The notes: a model not told the origin generated them from the letters alone. A stretch of DNA of 64,000 nt from CALZFJ01 sp964459845 (GCA_964459845.1 CAYWOC010000004.1:77341-141340); one strand, 5' to 3'; shown: positions 8,970 to 18,848, counted from the stretch's first letter. Translations and numbers: made by a program.

Positions 8970-8977
8970 TACTTTTG
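8970..8977 (+). promoter_or_regulatory. -7 element for cstA
   Basis: TACTTTTG followed by C matches TAnnTTTG(C). It lies 80 bases before the cstA ATG. The region 8856-8969 between the two divergent promoters is strongly AT-rich. Confidence 0.55.
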
Positions 8978-9057
8978 CAAGCCGATTTGAAATTCAGCTA
9001 CTGATATTGAGTCCAATTAGTCGGCGACAGAGTAACACAATAAGGAAAATTTAGACA

Positions 9058-10491
9058 ATGATAACTTTTACGATAGCTTTGTTGCTCCTTATCGGGGGCT
9101 ACTGCGTGTATGGCGGTTATGTGAACAGGATATTTGCGCCCGACGACCGGAAAACCCCGGCCATGACGATGGCTGACGGCGTGGATTATATACCTATGCC
9201 CACTTGGAAGCTGTTTATGATTCAATTCTTGAACATTGCAGGTCTTGGGCCAATCTTCGGAGCGATTATGGGCGCGCAATTCGGCACATCGTGCTATCTG
9301 TGGATTGTGCTTGGCACGATTTTCGGAGGCGCAGTCCACGACTTTTTCGCCGGAGCCATCTCCATAAGGCATAGTGGGGAGAGTCTGCCAGAGATTGTGG
9401 GGCGTTATCTCGGCAAGCGCACCGAGCGCGTGATGTGCATCTTCTCGATGGTGCTGATGGTGCTTGTGGGGGCAGTGTTCGTGTCGGGACCAGCCGAGTT
9501 GCTGGCAAACATGACATCCGAATATTTCAATGCGCTGTTCTGGATAATCGTCATCTTCCTCTATTATATGCTTGCCACGATGTTGCCAATCGACAAAATC
9601 ATAGGCAAAGTGTATCCCATCTTTGCCATAGCATTGATATTTATGGCTGTAGGCATCCTTGTGATGCTCTTTGTGAAAAGTCCCGACCTTCCTGAGATGT
9701 GGAACGGTTTTGGGACTAAATATGAGAAAGCTCCCATCTTCCCGATGATGTTCATCTCCATAGCCTGCGGCGCGATAAGCGGTTTCCATGCCACACAGTC
9801 GCCGCTAATGGCTCGCTGCATGAAGCATGAGAAATATTGCCGCCCGGTGTTCTACGGAGCTATGGTGACCGAGGGCATTGTGGCTCTTGTGTGGGCTGCT
9901 GCGGCTACATATTTCTTCCACGAGAACGGCACAGTGAACGAGCTTACGGGCAAGACTTATTCGGGGGCTATGGTGGCTACTAAGATTTCAAAAGATTGGC
10001 TCGGTGCATTTGGCGGACTGCTCGCTCTGCTCGGTATAGTGGCTGCGCCAATCACGAGCGGCGATACGGCATTGCGGTCGGCACGGCTCATTGTAGCCGA
10101 CTTTTTCCACATCGACCAGCATTCCATATCGAAGCGGCTGCTCGTCAGCGTCCCGATATTCATCGTCACAGTGATAGTGCTTGTGTATAGCCTGAGCGAT
10201 GCCGACGGGTTCAAGATAATATGGCAATACTTCGCATGGTGCAATCAAGCTTTGTCGGTGTTCACGCTGTGGGCAATAACGGTATTCCTTGTGCAGCGCA
10301 AAAAGAATTATTTCATCACGCTCATTCCCGCACTATTCATGACGGCAGTGTGCAGCACATATTTGTGCATAGCACCCACGGCATTCAATCTTGGCTCTGC
10401 GCTGTCTTATTCCATAGGAGCAGCCTGTGTCGCCACAGCCATAGTGTGGTTTGTCCTCTGGCACCGCAGATTCTCCGCATCGCAGCAATAA
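9058..10491 (+). CDS. cstA: Carbon starvation protein CstA family transporter
   Basis: A 477-residue polytopic membrane protein of the CstA family (about 13-14 membrane segments). Typical family elements are the N-terminal V-D-Y-I-P-M-P/T-W segment, the Q-F-L-N-I-A-G-L-G-P-I-F-G-A-I-M-G motif and the H-D-F-F-A-G-A-I-S-I-R-H motif. Known members transport peptides or pyruvate during carbon limitation. The protein is shorter than the roughly 700-residue E. coli CstA and matches the short Bacteroidota form. Single gene, own promoter at 8970. Confidence 0.9.
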   Translation: MITFTIALLLLIGGYCVYGGYVNRIFAPDDRKTPAMTMADGVDYIPMPTWKLFMIQFLNIAGLGPIFGAIMGAQFGTSCYLWIVLGTIFGGAVHDFFAGAISIRHSGESLPEIVGRYLGKRTERVMCIFSMVLMVLVGAVFVSGPAELLANMTSEYFNALFWIIVIFLYYMLATMLPIDKIIGKVYPIFAIALIFMAVGILVMLFVKSPDLPEMWNGFGTKYEKAPIFPMMFISIACGAISGFHATQSPLMARCMKHEKYCRPVFYGAMVTEGIVALVWAAAATYFFHENGTVNELTGKTYSGAMVATKISKDWLGAFGGLLALLGIVAAPITSGDTALRSARLIVADFFHIDQHSISKRLLVSVPIFIVTVIVLVYSLSDADGFKIIWQYFAWCNQALSVFTLWAITVFLVQRKKNYFITLIPALFMTAVCSTYLCIAPTAFNLGSALSYSIGAACVATAIVWFVLWHRRFSASQQ

Positions 10492-10521
10492 AAGTTCTAA
10501 AATAGACTGCAATAAATACCT

Positions 10522-13134
10522 TCACGAATTTTTGATTTTGTTAAGACGCATAACAATCGAAGTTTGGCTTCGTCCCATTTTTTCTGCAATTTGTTTTATG
10601 CTTTTCCCTTCGCGATATAGAGTCATAAGGAATTTCTCTTCCCCTTTTGTCCATTTTTTATTAGCGTTAGGGTGCTTGAGATAGCTTTCATTGGTTATGC
10701 TTTCCGGATGAAGAAATTCATTTACGAAAACTGATGGACACCGCTTGCTGTATAGTACCATTGTCTTAACTTTCGCTCTTGTTATTGCGACATAAAACAA
10801 CCTGCGTTCTTCTCCGAAAGGGAATTGGTCGCTTTGAGTCAAGACATAATCAAGCACAGGATCATCACTCATGAGTGAAGGAAAGCCATAAGTGTCCTTG
10901 TTGCACTGCAACAATATTACATAGTCGGCTTCAAGTCCCTTTGATTTGTGTACTGTCAAAAATTCGATTTTTCGTCCATTAATGATATAATAGAATTTAT
11001 TCCTTTCTTTTAATGATTTGAACGAAAAAGACAGGTAGTAATCATCAAAAGAATATCGTCCCAACAGGAATATAGACTTGCCAGTAGGAATGGAAGAGAT
11101 TAACTGTGTGATGATATTGCAATATTCATTCTTGCCGTAGGGATAAAATTCCAATTCTGTCTTTATGGTAGATTTGAATGTGTGAATATTTTTTGGTATC
11201 TGAGTCTTGTTTTTTTGGATAAAATTAGAGGACAGAGATACAAGCGGCTCTCCAAATCTATAGGTGGTTTCTATTTTACATACATCAGTTGCGCCAAAGA
11301 AATCTGAAAACCGATTAAACAGAGCCATATCACTGCCAGAAAAGCGGTATATCGATTGCCAATCATCGCCTACACAATATAATTTTGCTGGCGGATTTCC
11401 TTCACGCAGAACTTTAAGGAAGTTATACCTATCAATAGATATGTCCTGAAATTCATCGACTATTATGTAATCGAATTCTAATGGATGTGAGGACTGGCAT
11501 ATTTTTGTGGCAGAAAGAATGGCATCTGTGAAATCAATCAGACTGCTGCTGTTGAGGGCAGAAGTATAATGGCAGTACACAGTGTGAAAAATATTGCGTA
11601 TAATGAATGCGCTTCGCTCATCTTTTTCCCTTTCAGCTTGTCTGATAATTTCATCAATGGATTTTCCGCTCGATTTTAGTAGTGTTATGAATGTGGCAAC
11701 AAGTCGTATGAACGATTTCTCTTTTTTGCTATCTTTGGGTAATACCAAATCATATAACTCCTCATCGCTTTTTTCCGAGATGGGAACACCTACATCTTGT
11801 AATTGTTTTTTCAGCTTGTCTTTTATGTCTGTATAAAGGAAGTCGGCACTTGAAGTTACCAGCAGCGTCGTTCCAAATTTTTCGTGTGCAGCTTTCTTCC
11901 AAGAAATGCCATCATTATATTTTTCATTAGCCTCTTCGTATGAGATGTTTTTGTCTTTAGCGAACCATTCAGGAACAAGGCTATGCTCATCCACACCGAA
12001 GTGTTCTAAATATATGCGTTTGATGGTTCCTTGTTTATTGAAATATATGGAAAAATCGGGTCGGTATTGCGAGTGCATCTCATCTGCTACAATATGCTCA
12101 TAAGGTTCTTCGTATCTGAATTTTACGCCTAAAGATGATAGCACAAAACATATTTTTTGTTCTTGTTTGCTTTTGACATATATGGTTTTTCCGTCCATAT
12201 CAGGAAGCAAGGCTTTTAATCTTGCATTTTTTTGCTCAGTAAGTTGTTCAATCCTTTCATTTTTGCGATGTTCGTCGCTTGATTCATAAGCTTGATAATC
12301 GATGAAATATGTGACTATGCTTTTCATAAATACTTTATTAGCAGATAATTTACGATAGATTTCTATTATCAATGCATCGGAATTATCGCAAATGGAGGGC
12401 TTGATACCTGTAAATTTTCCGATAATATCAACAGCCAATTTATGGAATGTGTATCCTCTTAGTCCTGTTGTATTTATGCGTTCTGTAAGTTCTGCAGCAG
12501 CCTTGTTGGTGTAACTTATGAGTAATATCCTTTTCGGGTCTATCCCCTTTATTGATGTGAGGTATTTAACTTTCCCAATTATTGATGATGTTTTGCCACT
12601 GCCAGCACTGCTAACCACAAGACAGTTGTCTTCTTCTGAAATTATGGAGCGGCGTTGTTGGTCGTCTAACGGATAGTTTAGACAATGGTCGAAAAAATCT
12701 TTGTGCTTATCCAGCAAGGAATTGATGACATTTTCATTATGCTTGATTACGAGATTGCCAATATTCTGATAGTCGTCAATGAATTGTATTATATTTTCAG
12801 AAGGTGCGACTTTAAATGCTTTAAGCTCTTTTACAACCGACAAGGCTTCATTGAATAAGTCGGTATAGTGACTGACAAAGTCTTGTGATTGCGTTGCAGA
12901 TATTATTGTATCAATAAAACTTTGGTTGAGGTCAAAAGGAATATCTATCGTCTTTCCGTCATTGTAGATGTTATTGTCGTGTAGATAATCCGCCCCTTTG
13001 AAAAAAGGAGTGACGGATTGTATCTTGACAGAAGTGACTGCATCTTTCTTTTTCAGGTGATTTCGTATTATGACTATCGTAATTGCTACAATAGTGGCAA
13101 TACAGAATAATATAACAATGTATGTAGCTGGCAT
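10522..13134 (-). CDS. Membrane-anchored UvrD/HelD-type SF1 helicase with nuclease-like insert
   Basis: A superfamily 1A DNA helicase of 870 residues. I place the start at the ATG at 13134, because it begins directly with a 20-residue hydrophobic helix; an upstream ATG at 13218 is possible. Walker A S-S-A-G-S-G-K-T lies at about 176, Walker B V-D-E-F-Q-D at about 556, then G-D-D-W-Q-S-I-Y-R-F-S-G, and motif VI Y-V-A-I-T-R-A-K at about 780. Between them (about 340-400) is an insert with Y-R-P-D-F and Y-L-E-H-F-G, as in helicase IV (HelD) relatives, resembling a PD-(D/E)XK fold. The C-terminus (about 820-865) is a helix-turn-helix-like segment (W-T-K-G-E-E, S-I-K-Q-I-A-E-K-M-G-R-S). An N-terminal membrane anchor is unusual for such helicases. 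Role: repair or phage defence, not resolved. Confidence 0.85.
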   Translation of the reverse strand: MPATYIVILFCIATIVAITIVIIRNHLKKKDAVTSVKIQSVTPFFKGADYLHDNNIYNDGKTIDIPFDLNQSFIDTIISATQSQDFVSHYTDLFNEALSVVKELKAFKVAPSENIIQFIDDYQNIGNLVIKHNENVINSLLDKHKDFFDHCLNYPLDDQQRRSIISEEDNCLVVSSAGSGKTSSIIGKVKYLTSIKGIDPKRILLISYTNKAAAELTERINTTGLRGYTFHKLAVDIIGKFTGIKPSICDNSDALIIEIYRKLSANKVFMKSIVTYFIDYQAYESSDEHRKNERIEQLTEQKNARLKALLPDMDGKTIYVKSKQEQKICFVLSSLGVKFRYEEPYEHIVADEMHSQYRPDFSIYFNKQGTIKRIYLEHFGVDEHSLVPEWFAKDKNISYEEANEKYNDGISWKKAAHEKFGTTLLVTSSADFLYTDIKDKLKKQLQDVGVPISEKSDEELYDLVLPKDSKKEKSFIRLVATFITLLKSSGKSIDEIIRQAEREKDERSAFIIRNIFHTVYCHYTSALNSSSLIDFTDAILSATKICQSSHPLEFDYIIVDEFQDISIDRYNFLKVLREGNPPAKLYCVGDDWQSIYRFSGSDMALFNRFSDFFGATDVCKIETTYRFGEPLVSLSSNFIQKNKTQIPKNIHTFKSTIKTELEFYPYGKNEYCNIITQLISSIPTGKSIFLLGRYSFDDYYLSFSFKSLKERNKFYYIINGRKIEFLTVHKSKGLEADYVILLQCNKDTYGFPSLMSDDPVLDYVLTQSDQFPFGEERRLFYVAITRAKVKTMVLYSKRCPSVFVNEFLHPESITNESYLKHPNANKKWTKGEEKFLMTLYREGKSIKQIAEKMGRSQTSIVMRLNKIKNS

Positions 13135-13299
13135 TTTATTTAATTTTGTTATTCGCTCTGACGTGTAAAAGCAGATAAAGGTTGTTGCGAATTTACTTTT
13201 TTTCAAGCGAATATGCAAGGGATGTTACACTTTTTCGACCGAATAAGTCGCATTCCGATACACTTTTCGGAATGAATACACCCATAATCACGCACTTTT

Positions 13300-13606
13300 C
13301 CAAGCGAATCAAATAAAAAACGTTTTTCTCTTTTATCTATGATTGGCTCGTGCTATCTTCTGCAAAGATAGGCTGCGCCTTGGCAGAAATGCTCAAATGA
13401 ATTTGGCATATCCTGCTTTCGGTTTGCGCTGTTTTGGCATATTGGGAAAATTTATATGATATTATGGGAACATTCAGGTCGAGGGTGAGTGTGGGCATCG
13501 CAGTCGTGATATATGCGGTGTGCATAGTGACGTTTGCGGCTAATCTTGCGCTGTCGTTTAATTGGATAATGGCGGCGATGTTTGTGGCTGTATTGGCATT
13601 TGTGAG
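13300..13606 (+). pseudogene. Dead inverted copy of the PH-like gene at 26264-26737
   Basis: These about 305 bases match, in opposite orientation, the leader and 5' part of the gene at 26264-26737 (matching bases about 26527-26832), with only about twenty differences by eye. The copy has a TGA at 13453-13455 in the frame of the intact gene, a one-base length difference near 13464, and loses all similarity after about 13606, so the 3' half is missing. Residual reading frame: V-S-V-G-I-A-V-V-I-Y-A-V. The gltX promoter begins 45 bases later. The two copies form a 13-kb-spaced inverted repeat. Confidence 0.8.
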
Positions 13607-13650
13607 CCATAAAGATTGGGATAAATTGGTGTAATTCACTGGGAATTTTG

Positions 13651-13658
13651 TAACTTTG
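13651..13658 (+). promoter_or_regulatory. -7 element for gltX
   Basis: TAACTTTG followed by C, 43 bases before the gltX ATG, with a TTGG box about 21 bases further upstream. It lies just beyond the end of the truncated duplication. Confidence 0.6.
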
Positions 13659-13700
13659 CAAAGTTTTTTAATCGAAAATTAATATAGAATACGAATATAA

Positions 13701-15242
13701 ATGGAAAGAAGAGTTAGAGTACGCTTTGCGCCATCTCCTACAGGACCGCTGCACATAGGCGGTGTAAGAACTGCACTTTACAACTATCTGTTTGCTCGCC
13801 AGAACGGTGGCGACATGATACTCAGAATAGAGGACACCGACTCCACACGCTTTGTGCCGGGTGCTGAGGATTACATCAACGAAGCCCTCGCATGGCTCGG
13901 CATAGGCATTGACGAAGGTGTGCGCGAAGGTGGAAATTATGGTCCTTACAAGCAGTCGGAACGCCGCGAAATCTATCGCAAGCATGTAGATAAGCTGCTT
14001 AACGCCGGAAAGGCTTATATCGCATTCGACACTCCTGCCGAACTTGAAGCCAAGCGCAACGAATTGCCAAATTTCCAATACGACGCTTCCACACGCATGT
14101 CGATGCGCAATTCGCTCACTATGCCAGCCGATGAGGTTAAGGCTCTGATTGATGGCGGCGAGAAATATGTGGTGCGCTTCAAGGTTGAGCCTAACCGCGA
14201 TGTTGAGGTAGATGACCTAATCCGCGGAAAAGTTACCATCAACTCTTCTATTCTCGACGACAAAGTTCTTTACAAGAGTGCCGACGACCTCCCAACTTAT
14301 CACCTTGCCAACATCGTGGATGACCACTTGATGGAAATCTCACATGTGATTCGTGGCGAGGAATGGTTGCCTTCGGCTCCTCTTCATGTTCTTCTATATG
14401 AGGCTTTCGGATGGCTCGACACCATGCCTCAGTTTGTCCACTTGCCACTTCTTCTCAAGCCAGAAGGCGCAGGCAAAGGCAAATTGAGCAAGCGCGACGG
14501 AGACAAACTCGGTTTCCCTGTATTCCCTCTCGAATGGCACGACCCTAAGAGCGGAGAAGTGTCTTCGGGATACCGTGAAAAAGGTTATCTTCCCGAGGCT
14601 GTGGTCAATTTCCTTGCCTTGCTCGGATGGAATCCTGGCGACGACCGCGAACTTATGACTATGGATGAGCTCATCAAGAATTTCTCTTTCGCACATTGCT
14701 CGAAGAACGGCGCAAAATTCGACTACAAAAAGGGCGCATGGTTCAATCACGAATACCTGCTGAAAGAAGACGATGCCACACTTGCCAAGCTGTTCAAGCC
14801 TGTGCTTGCCGAAAATGGTGTAGATGCCGCCAATTTCAGCGACGAATACATCACTCGCACAGTCGCGCTCGTGAAGAGCCGCATATCTTTCGTGAGCGAA
14901 CTTTGGGATCAAGCTAAATTTTTCTATGCAGCTCCATCTTCCTATGCCGAGAAGGACATAAAGAAACGCTGGAAAGACGACACCCCTGCAATCATGGAGG
15001 AGCTTATCGGTGTGCTTGAAGGCATAAGCGACTTCTCTTCCAAGCCAAGCGAAGACATCGTGCTGAACTGGATTACCGAGAAAGGCTACCATATGGGCAA
15101 CGTGATGAACGCTTTCCGCTTGACTGTGGTGGGCGAATGTAAGGGTCCGCACATGTTTGACATCACCGAGCTTATAGGAAAAGAGGAGACAATAGCCCGC
15201 ATACGCAAAGGTATTGAAAACATAAAGCCTGCCAATGCTTAA
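13701..15242 (+). CDS. gltX: Glutamyl-tRNA synthetase
   Basis: A 513-residue class I aminoacyl-tRNA synthetase that charges tRNA-Glu. The ATP-binding signature appears as F-A-P-S-P-T-G-P-L-H-I-G-G near residue 8-20, and the KMSKS equivalent as K-L-S-K-R-D-G at about 258. Length and ends fit bacterial GltX. It overlaps the next gene by 8 bases, so gltX and the following beta-barrel-like gene are probably co-transcribed, followed by waaA. Confidence 0.96.
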   Translation: MERRVRVRFAPSPTGPLHIGGVRTALYNYLFARQNGGDMILRIEDTDSTRFVPGAEDYINEALAWLGIGIDEGVREGGNYGPYKQSERREIYRKHVDKLLNAGKAYIAFDTPAELEAKRNELPNFQYDASTRMSMRNSLTMPADEVKALIDGGEKYVVRFKVEPNRDVEVDDLIRGKVTINSSILDDKVLYKSADDLPTYHLANIVDDHLMEISHVIRGEEWLPSAPLHVLLYEAFGWLDTMPQFVHLPLLLKPEGAGKGKLSKRDGDKLGFPVFPLEWHDPKSGEVSSGYREKGYLPEAVVNFLALLGWNPGDDRELMTMDELIKNFSFAHCSKNGAKFDYKKGAWFNHEYLLKEDDATLAKLFKPVLAENGVDAANFSDEYITRTVALVKSRISFVSELWDQAKFFYAAPSSYAEKDIKKRWKDDTPAIMEELIGVLEGISDFSSKPSEDIVLNWITEKGYHMGNVMNAFRLTVVGECKGPHMFDITELIGKEETIARIRKGIENIKPANA

Positions 15243-16320
15243 GCTACGACTCACCATATTGCTGGCATTTGCCGCCGTGGCTTCAGCTATGCTGCCTCAG
15301 CAGTCTCTCAAATGGAGCGTTGATTTCAACACGATATTCGAGAACCGCGAGGGCGACGACTATTATTCTCCCGACCAGACGATATTTATGACACGTTTGT
15401 CGCCCGAAATCGGCATTTCGATGATGAACGGCAAGCATAACATAGCAGGTGGCGTGTCGTGGATTCAGCCGTGCGGCAACGGATGGAGAGACTACAAGCT
15501 GTGTCCCACGCTGTACTACCAGTTCAAGTCTCCGACTTGGAGATTCGCATTCGGTATGCTGCCGCGCACGATGCTCATTGAGCCTATGCACACTGTGGTG
15601 TGGAGCGACTCTATGACATACAATCAGCCTAACCTGCGTGGAGTGCTGCTGCAATATGTGAAGCCGAAAGGCTTCTTCGAGCTGTCGCTCGACTGGCGCA
15701 GCTTGCAGACCGATACTCAGCGTGAAGCGTTCAATGTGAACTTCAATGGGCAGTGGAACCCATGCGGGGTACTTCTTGTGGGGGGACGGGCGCAGCTCAA
15801 TCACCTCGCCAAGACACGCATCAACAACGACGACCAGAATGTCAATGACGACATAATGCTGAATCCATACATCGGATTAAACCTCGCCAAATGCACAGAT
15901 CTTGACAGCTTCACCGTGAAAGCCGGTCCGATTGTACAGCTTGAGCGCGACCGCGGCGGCGATGGCTGGCAGAAACCTGCCGGCGTGCTTGTTGATGCCA
16001 TCGCCGAATGGAAATGGCTCGGCATAAAAGAGACATTCTATGCCGGCAAAAACCTCTATCCACTGTACCCTAAATACGGCTCGCTACTCAATATGGGCGA
16101 CCCTAACTATCAAGCTAAATTATACAGCAGGACCAATGTATATGCTTATATTTTCCGCAACCAGTTTATGAATCTCGAAGCATCGCTTGATTTCCATTAC
16201 ACGAAAGAGGCTTTCGCCTTTTGGCAAAAGATTGTGCTTCGTGTATATATCGACCAAAAGACATGGAAAAGCAGGTCTAAGACTTGCACACGCGACGAAT
16301 ATTTGAGGAATATATACTGA
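15235..16320 (+). CDS. Conserved exported protein, probable outer-membrane beta-barrel
   Basis: A 361-residue protein with a signal peptide (about 1-18). The mature part consists of alternating short strands rich in aromatic residues and glycine, with Trp/Tyr at strand ends, which fits an outer-membrane beta-barrel. I do not recognise a named family. The start overlaps the gltX stop by 8 bases and waaA follows 48 bases later. A role in envelope biogenesis is inferred only from this context. Confidence 0.75.
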   Translation: MLKLRLTILLAFAAVASAMLPQQSLKWSVDFNTIFENREGDDYYSPDQTIFMTRLSPEIGISMMNGKHNIAGGVSWIQPCGNGWRDYKLCPTLYYQFKSPTWRFAFGMLPRTMLIEPMHTVVWSDSMTYNQPNLRGVLLQYVKPKGFFELSLDWRSLQTDTQREAFNVNFNGQWNPCGVLLVGGRAQLNHLAKTRINNDDQNVNDDIMLNPYIGLNLAKCTDLDSFTVKAGPIVQLERDRGGDGWQKPAGVLVDAIAEWKWLGIKETFYAGKNLYPLYPKYGSLLNMGDPNYQAKLYSRTNVYAYIFRNQFMNLEASLDFHYTKEAFAFWQKIVLRVYIDQKTWKSRSKTCTRDEYLRNIY

Positions 16321-16368
16321 TGCGCATATACAACTAACGAAGAGAAGAATATACCACCACTGATTAAG

Positions 16369-17601
16369 ATGAATTTATTTTATAATATCGCCATATCGGC
16401 ATATTCCATAGCAGTGAAGACCGTTGCGAGCCGCAATGTCAAAGCCTCGAAAATGATTGAGGGACAGTCGCACACGATTGCCACACTGCGCAGCAGAATT
16501 TGCAGCGGCGACCGATACATGTGGATTCATGCATCGTCGCTCGGCGAATTTGAGCAGGGCCGTCCGCTAATCGAGATGATTAAGCGCACCCATCCAGAAC
16601 TGAAAATACTGCTCACATTCTTCTCCCCGTCGGGCTACGAGGTGAGAAAGAATTACAGTGAAGTCGATGTGGTGTGTTATCTGCCTTTCGACAAGCCCAA
16701 ACTTGTGGAACAATTTCTTGATGCTGCACATCCCGAAATGGCTATATTCGTGAAATATGAATTCTGGGGCAACTATCTAAGCAGTCTGAAACGCCGAGAC
16801 ATCCCCACATATATCATTTCAGCCATTTTCCGCGAGAAGCAGGCGTTCTTCAAGCCTTGGGGCGGAATGTTCCGCAACATGCTTCACTGCTTCACCCACA
16901 TTTTTGTGCAAGACGACAACTCGAAGAAGCTGCTCGCTGGAATTGGAGTGACCAATGCCACCGTTGCCGGCGACACCCGCTTCGACCGGGTAACCGACAT
17001 CCTTGCCGGCTGCAAATCGTTCCCTATCGTGGAAAATTTTGTTGCCAGCAGCAAGTTCACTATGATAATAGGCAGCTCATGGGAACCCGATGAAGATGTT
17101 GTAATCCCATACTTCAATGAACATCCCGAGATGAAGCTGATCATAGCTCCGCATGAATTTGACGACACAAGGCTGCAAAACATCATCGCACGCATCTCAC
17201 GCCCGACTATTCTCTACAGCAAAGCTACTGAAGACAACGTGGCTGGAAAAGATTGCCTCATAATAGACTGCTTTGGTATCTTGTCGTCGTGCTACAGATA
17301 TGCCGACACAGCATACATAGGCGGCGGATTCGGTGCGGGAATACACAATGCGAATGAGGCTGCCGTGTATGGCATCCCAGTGATTTTCGGTCCTAACTAC
17401 AAAAAATTCCGCGAGGCACATGAGCTTATCGACTGCGAAGGCGGCTACACAATAAACGGCAAAGACGACTTCAAGGCTATAGCCGACCGTCTTATTTCCG
17501 ACAAGGAATATCTTGCGAAGCATGGCAAGATTGCCGGCGATTACATACACAGCCATCTCGGTGCCACAAAACGCATTTTCGACTATATATTCGGCAAATA
17601 A
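16369..17601 (+). CDS. waaA: 3-deoxy-D-manno-octulosonic acid (Kdo) transferase
   Basis: A 410-residue GT30-family glycosyltransferase that adds Kdo to lipid A precursor at the inner membrane. It has an N-terminal hydrophobic anchor (about 1-17), the W-I-H-A-S-S-L-G-E-F motif with the conserved catalytic Glu at about 61, T-F-F-S-P-S-G-Y, K-Y-E-F-W-G-N-Y, and the C-terminal Y-I-G-G-G-F-G-A-G-I-H-N-A-N-E-A-A donor-binding segment. Length is normal. It follows the beta-barrel-like gene and precedes a glycerate kinase by 25 bases. Confidence 0.94.
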   Translation: MNLFYNIAISAYSIAVKTVASRNVKASKMIEGQSHTIATLRSRICSGDRYMWIHASSLGEFEQGRPLIEMIKRTHPELKILLTFFSPSGYEVRKNYSEVDVVCYLPFDKPKLVEQFLDAAHPEMAIFVKYEFWGNYLSSLKRRDIPTYIISAIFREKQAFFKPWGGMFRNMLHCFTHIFVQDDNSKKLLAGIGVTNATVAGDTRFDRVTDILAGCKSFPIVENFVASSKFTMIIGSSWEPDEDVVIPYFNEHPEMKLIIAPHEFDDTRLQNIIARISRPTILYSKATEDNVAGKDCLIIDCFGILSSCYRYADTAYIGGGFGAGIHNANEAAVYGIPVIFGPNYKKFREAHELIDCEGGYTINGKDDFKAIADRLISDKEYLAKHGKIAGDYIHSHLGATKRIFDYIFGK

Positions 17602-17626
17602 AAGGACTTGCTGATTCTGCATAAGG

Positions 17627-18793
17627 ATGAAAGATATTATTGACACCCGGCGGCGCAACCTGTCGAAGATTGTATTGGCTTTCGACTCCTTCAAGGGGTC
17701 TTTAACCTCAATCGAAGCTGCCGAAGCTGCCGCCAAGGCGATACATAACGTGATGCCGGATTGCAAAGTTACCACTGTGCAGATTGCCGACGGCGGAGAA
17801 GGCACAGTAGATGCCATTTGCGCGGGCGGCAATCTGAAGCCGGCACGGATTGAATGCGATGTGCATGACCCGTTGATGCGCACAATCTCCACATATTACG
17901 AAATCCTATCCGACGGCACCGCCATAATAGAGACGGCAGCGGCAAGCGGGCTCACTCTGCTCTCGCCCGATGAGCGTAACCCTATGCTCACCACCACTTT
18001 CGGCACAGGGGAGCAAATACGCGATGCCCTGAATCGAGGTTGCCGCAAATTTTTGATGGGTCTTGGCGGAAGTGCCACCAACGACGCTGCAATGGGTATT
18101 CTTGCCGCACTCGGATATGGCTTTGCCGATGCGTCGGGACGAGAATTAGCCCCAACAGGCGACAATCTCGCCAAAACAGAAAAAATAATCACCACCAGTG
18201 CCGACAGTCGTCTTGCCGAATGTTCGTTCACGCTGGCTTGCGATGTTGAAAATCCATTTTGCGGCAGTCTTGGAGCTGCCCACATATTCGCTCCGCAAAA
18301 AGGGGCGACACCAGCTCAGGCGGAAATGCTCGACAATGGCATGAGACACTTTGCCCAGCTCCTTAAAACCACATTCCACACCGACATCGCAGCCTCAGCA
18401 GGAGCTGGCGCAGCAGGAGGAATCGGCGGCACGCTATGTGCAGCTCTTGGCGCACGTCTGTGCCGTGGCATAGACATTGTGCTCGACTATGCCGATTTCG
18501 ACAATGCCATTGCCGACGCTGACCTGATTATCACTGGTGAAGGCTCAATCGACGAACAGTCGGGAATGGGGAAAGCGATAAGCGGAATATTGAGCCGGGC
18601 AAACCGCCAACATGTGCCGGTTGTGGCACTTGCCGGGTGCGTGAACGGAGCCGAAAAGCTCAATGAGCTTGGACTTAAAGCAGTGTTCTCGATACAGCAA
18701 CGCCCAATCTCCCTCATTGATGCCATGAATACTATGACGACTGCCGAATGCATTTATTCCGTGACAACTCAGATGCTGAAGTTGCTAATATGA
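17627..18793 (+). CDS. Glycerate kinase
   Basis: A 388-residue glycerate 2-kinase of the GarK/GlxK family, phosphorylating glycerate with ATP. Recognisable parts: V-L-A-F-D-S-F-K-G-S-L-T near the N-terminus (about 17-28), the D-G-G-E-G-T segment at about 55, G-L-G-G-S-A-T-N-D-A-A-M-G at about 145, and G-E-G-S-I-D-E-Q-S at about 305. There is a short 15-residue extension before the conserved core, so an internal start is possible, though the annotated ATG is 25 bases after waaA. Confidence 0.92.
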   Translation: MKDIIDTRRRNLSKIVLAFDSFKGSLTSIEAAEAAAKAIHNVMPDCKVTTVQIADGGEGTVDAICAGGNLKPARIECDVHDPLMRTISTYYEILSDGTAIIETAAASGLTLLSPDERNPMLTTTFGTGEQIRDALNRGCRKFLMGLGGSATNDAAMGILAALGYGFADASGRELAPTGDNLAKTEKIITTSADSRLAECSFTLACDVENPFCGSLGAAHIFAPQKGATPAQAEMLDNGMRHFAQLLKTTFHTDIAASAGAGAAGGIGGTLCAALGARLCRGIDIVLDYADFDNAIADADLIITGEGSIDEQSGMGKAISGILSRANRQHVPVVALAGCVNGAEKLNELGLKAVFSIQQRPISLIDAMNTMTTAECIYSVTTQMLKLLI

Positions 18794-18804
18794 ATTATTA
18801 TTCT

Positions 18805-18812
18805 TAACTTTG
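18805..18812 (+). promoter_or_regulatory. -7 element for the acyl-CoA ligase gene
   Basis: TAACTTTG followed by C, 37 bases before the ATG at 18849, matching TAnnTTTG. Confidence 0.5.
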
Positions 18813-18848
18813 CTATTCACAAGCAGTTATTTTTTTGATTGAATTATT

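Noticed and set aside
8998..9789. 263-codon frame opposite cstA
   Set aside because: His/Gln-rich antisense shadow of a confidently identified membrane transporter gene.
13434..13634. 66-residue protein starting M-A-Y-W-E-N as an independent gene
   Set aside because: It is the broken, inverted copy of the PH-like gene; its end (H-K-D-W-D-K-L-V) is unrelated sequence beyond the duplication boundary.
14394..15257. 287-codon frame opposite gltX
   Set aside because: Antisense shadow of glutamyl-tRNA synthetase; no start signal or family features.
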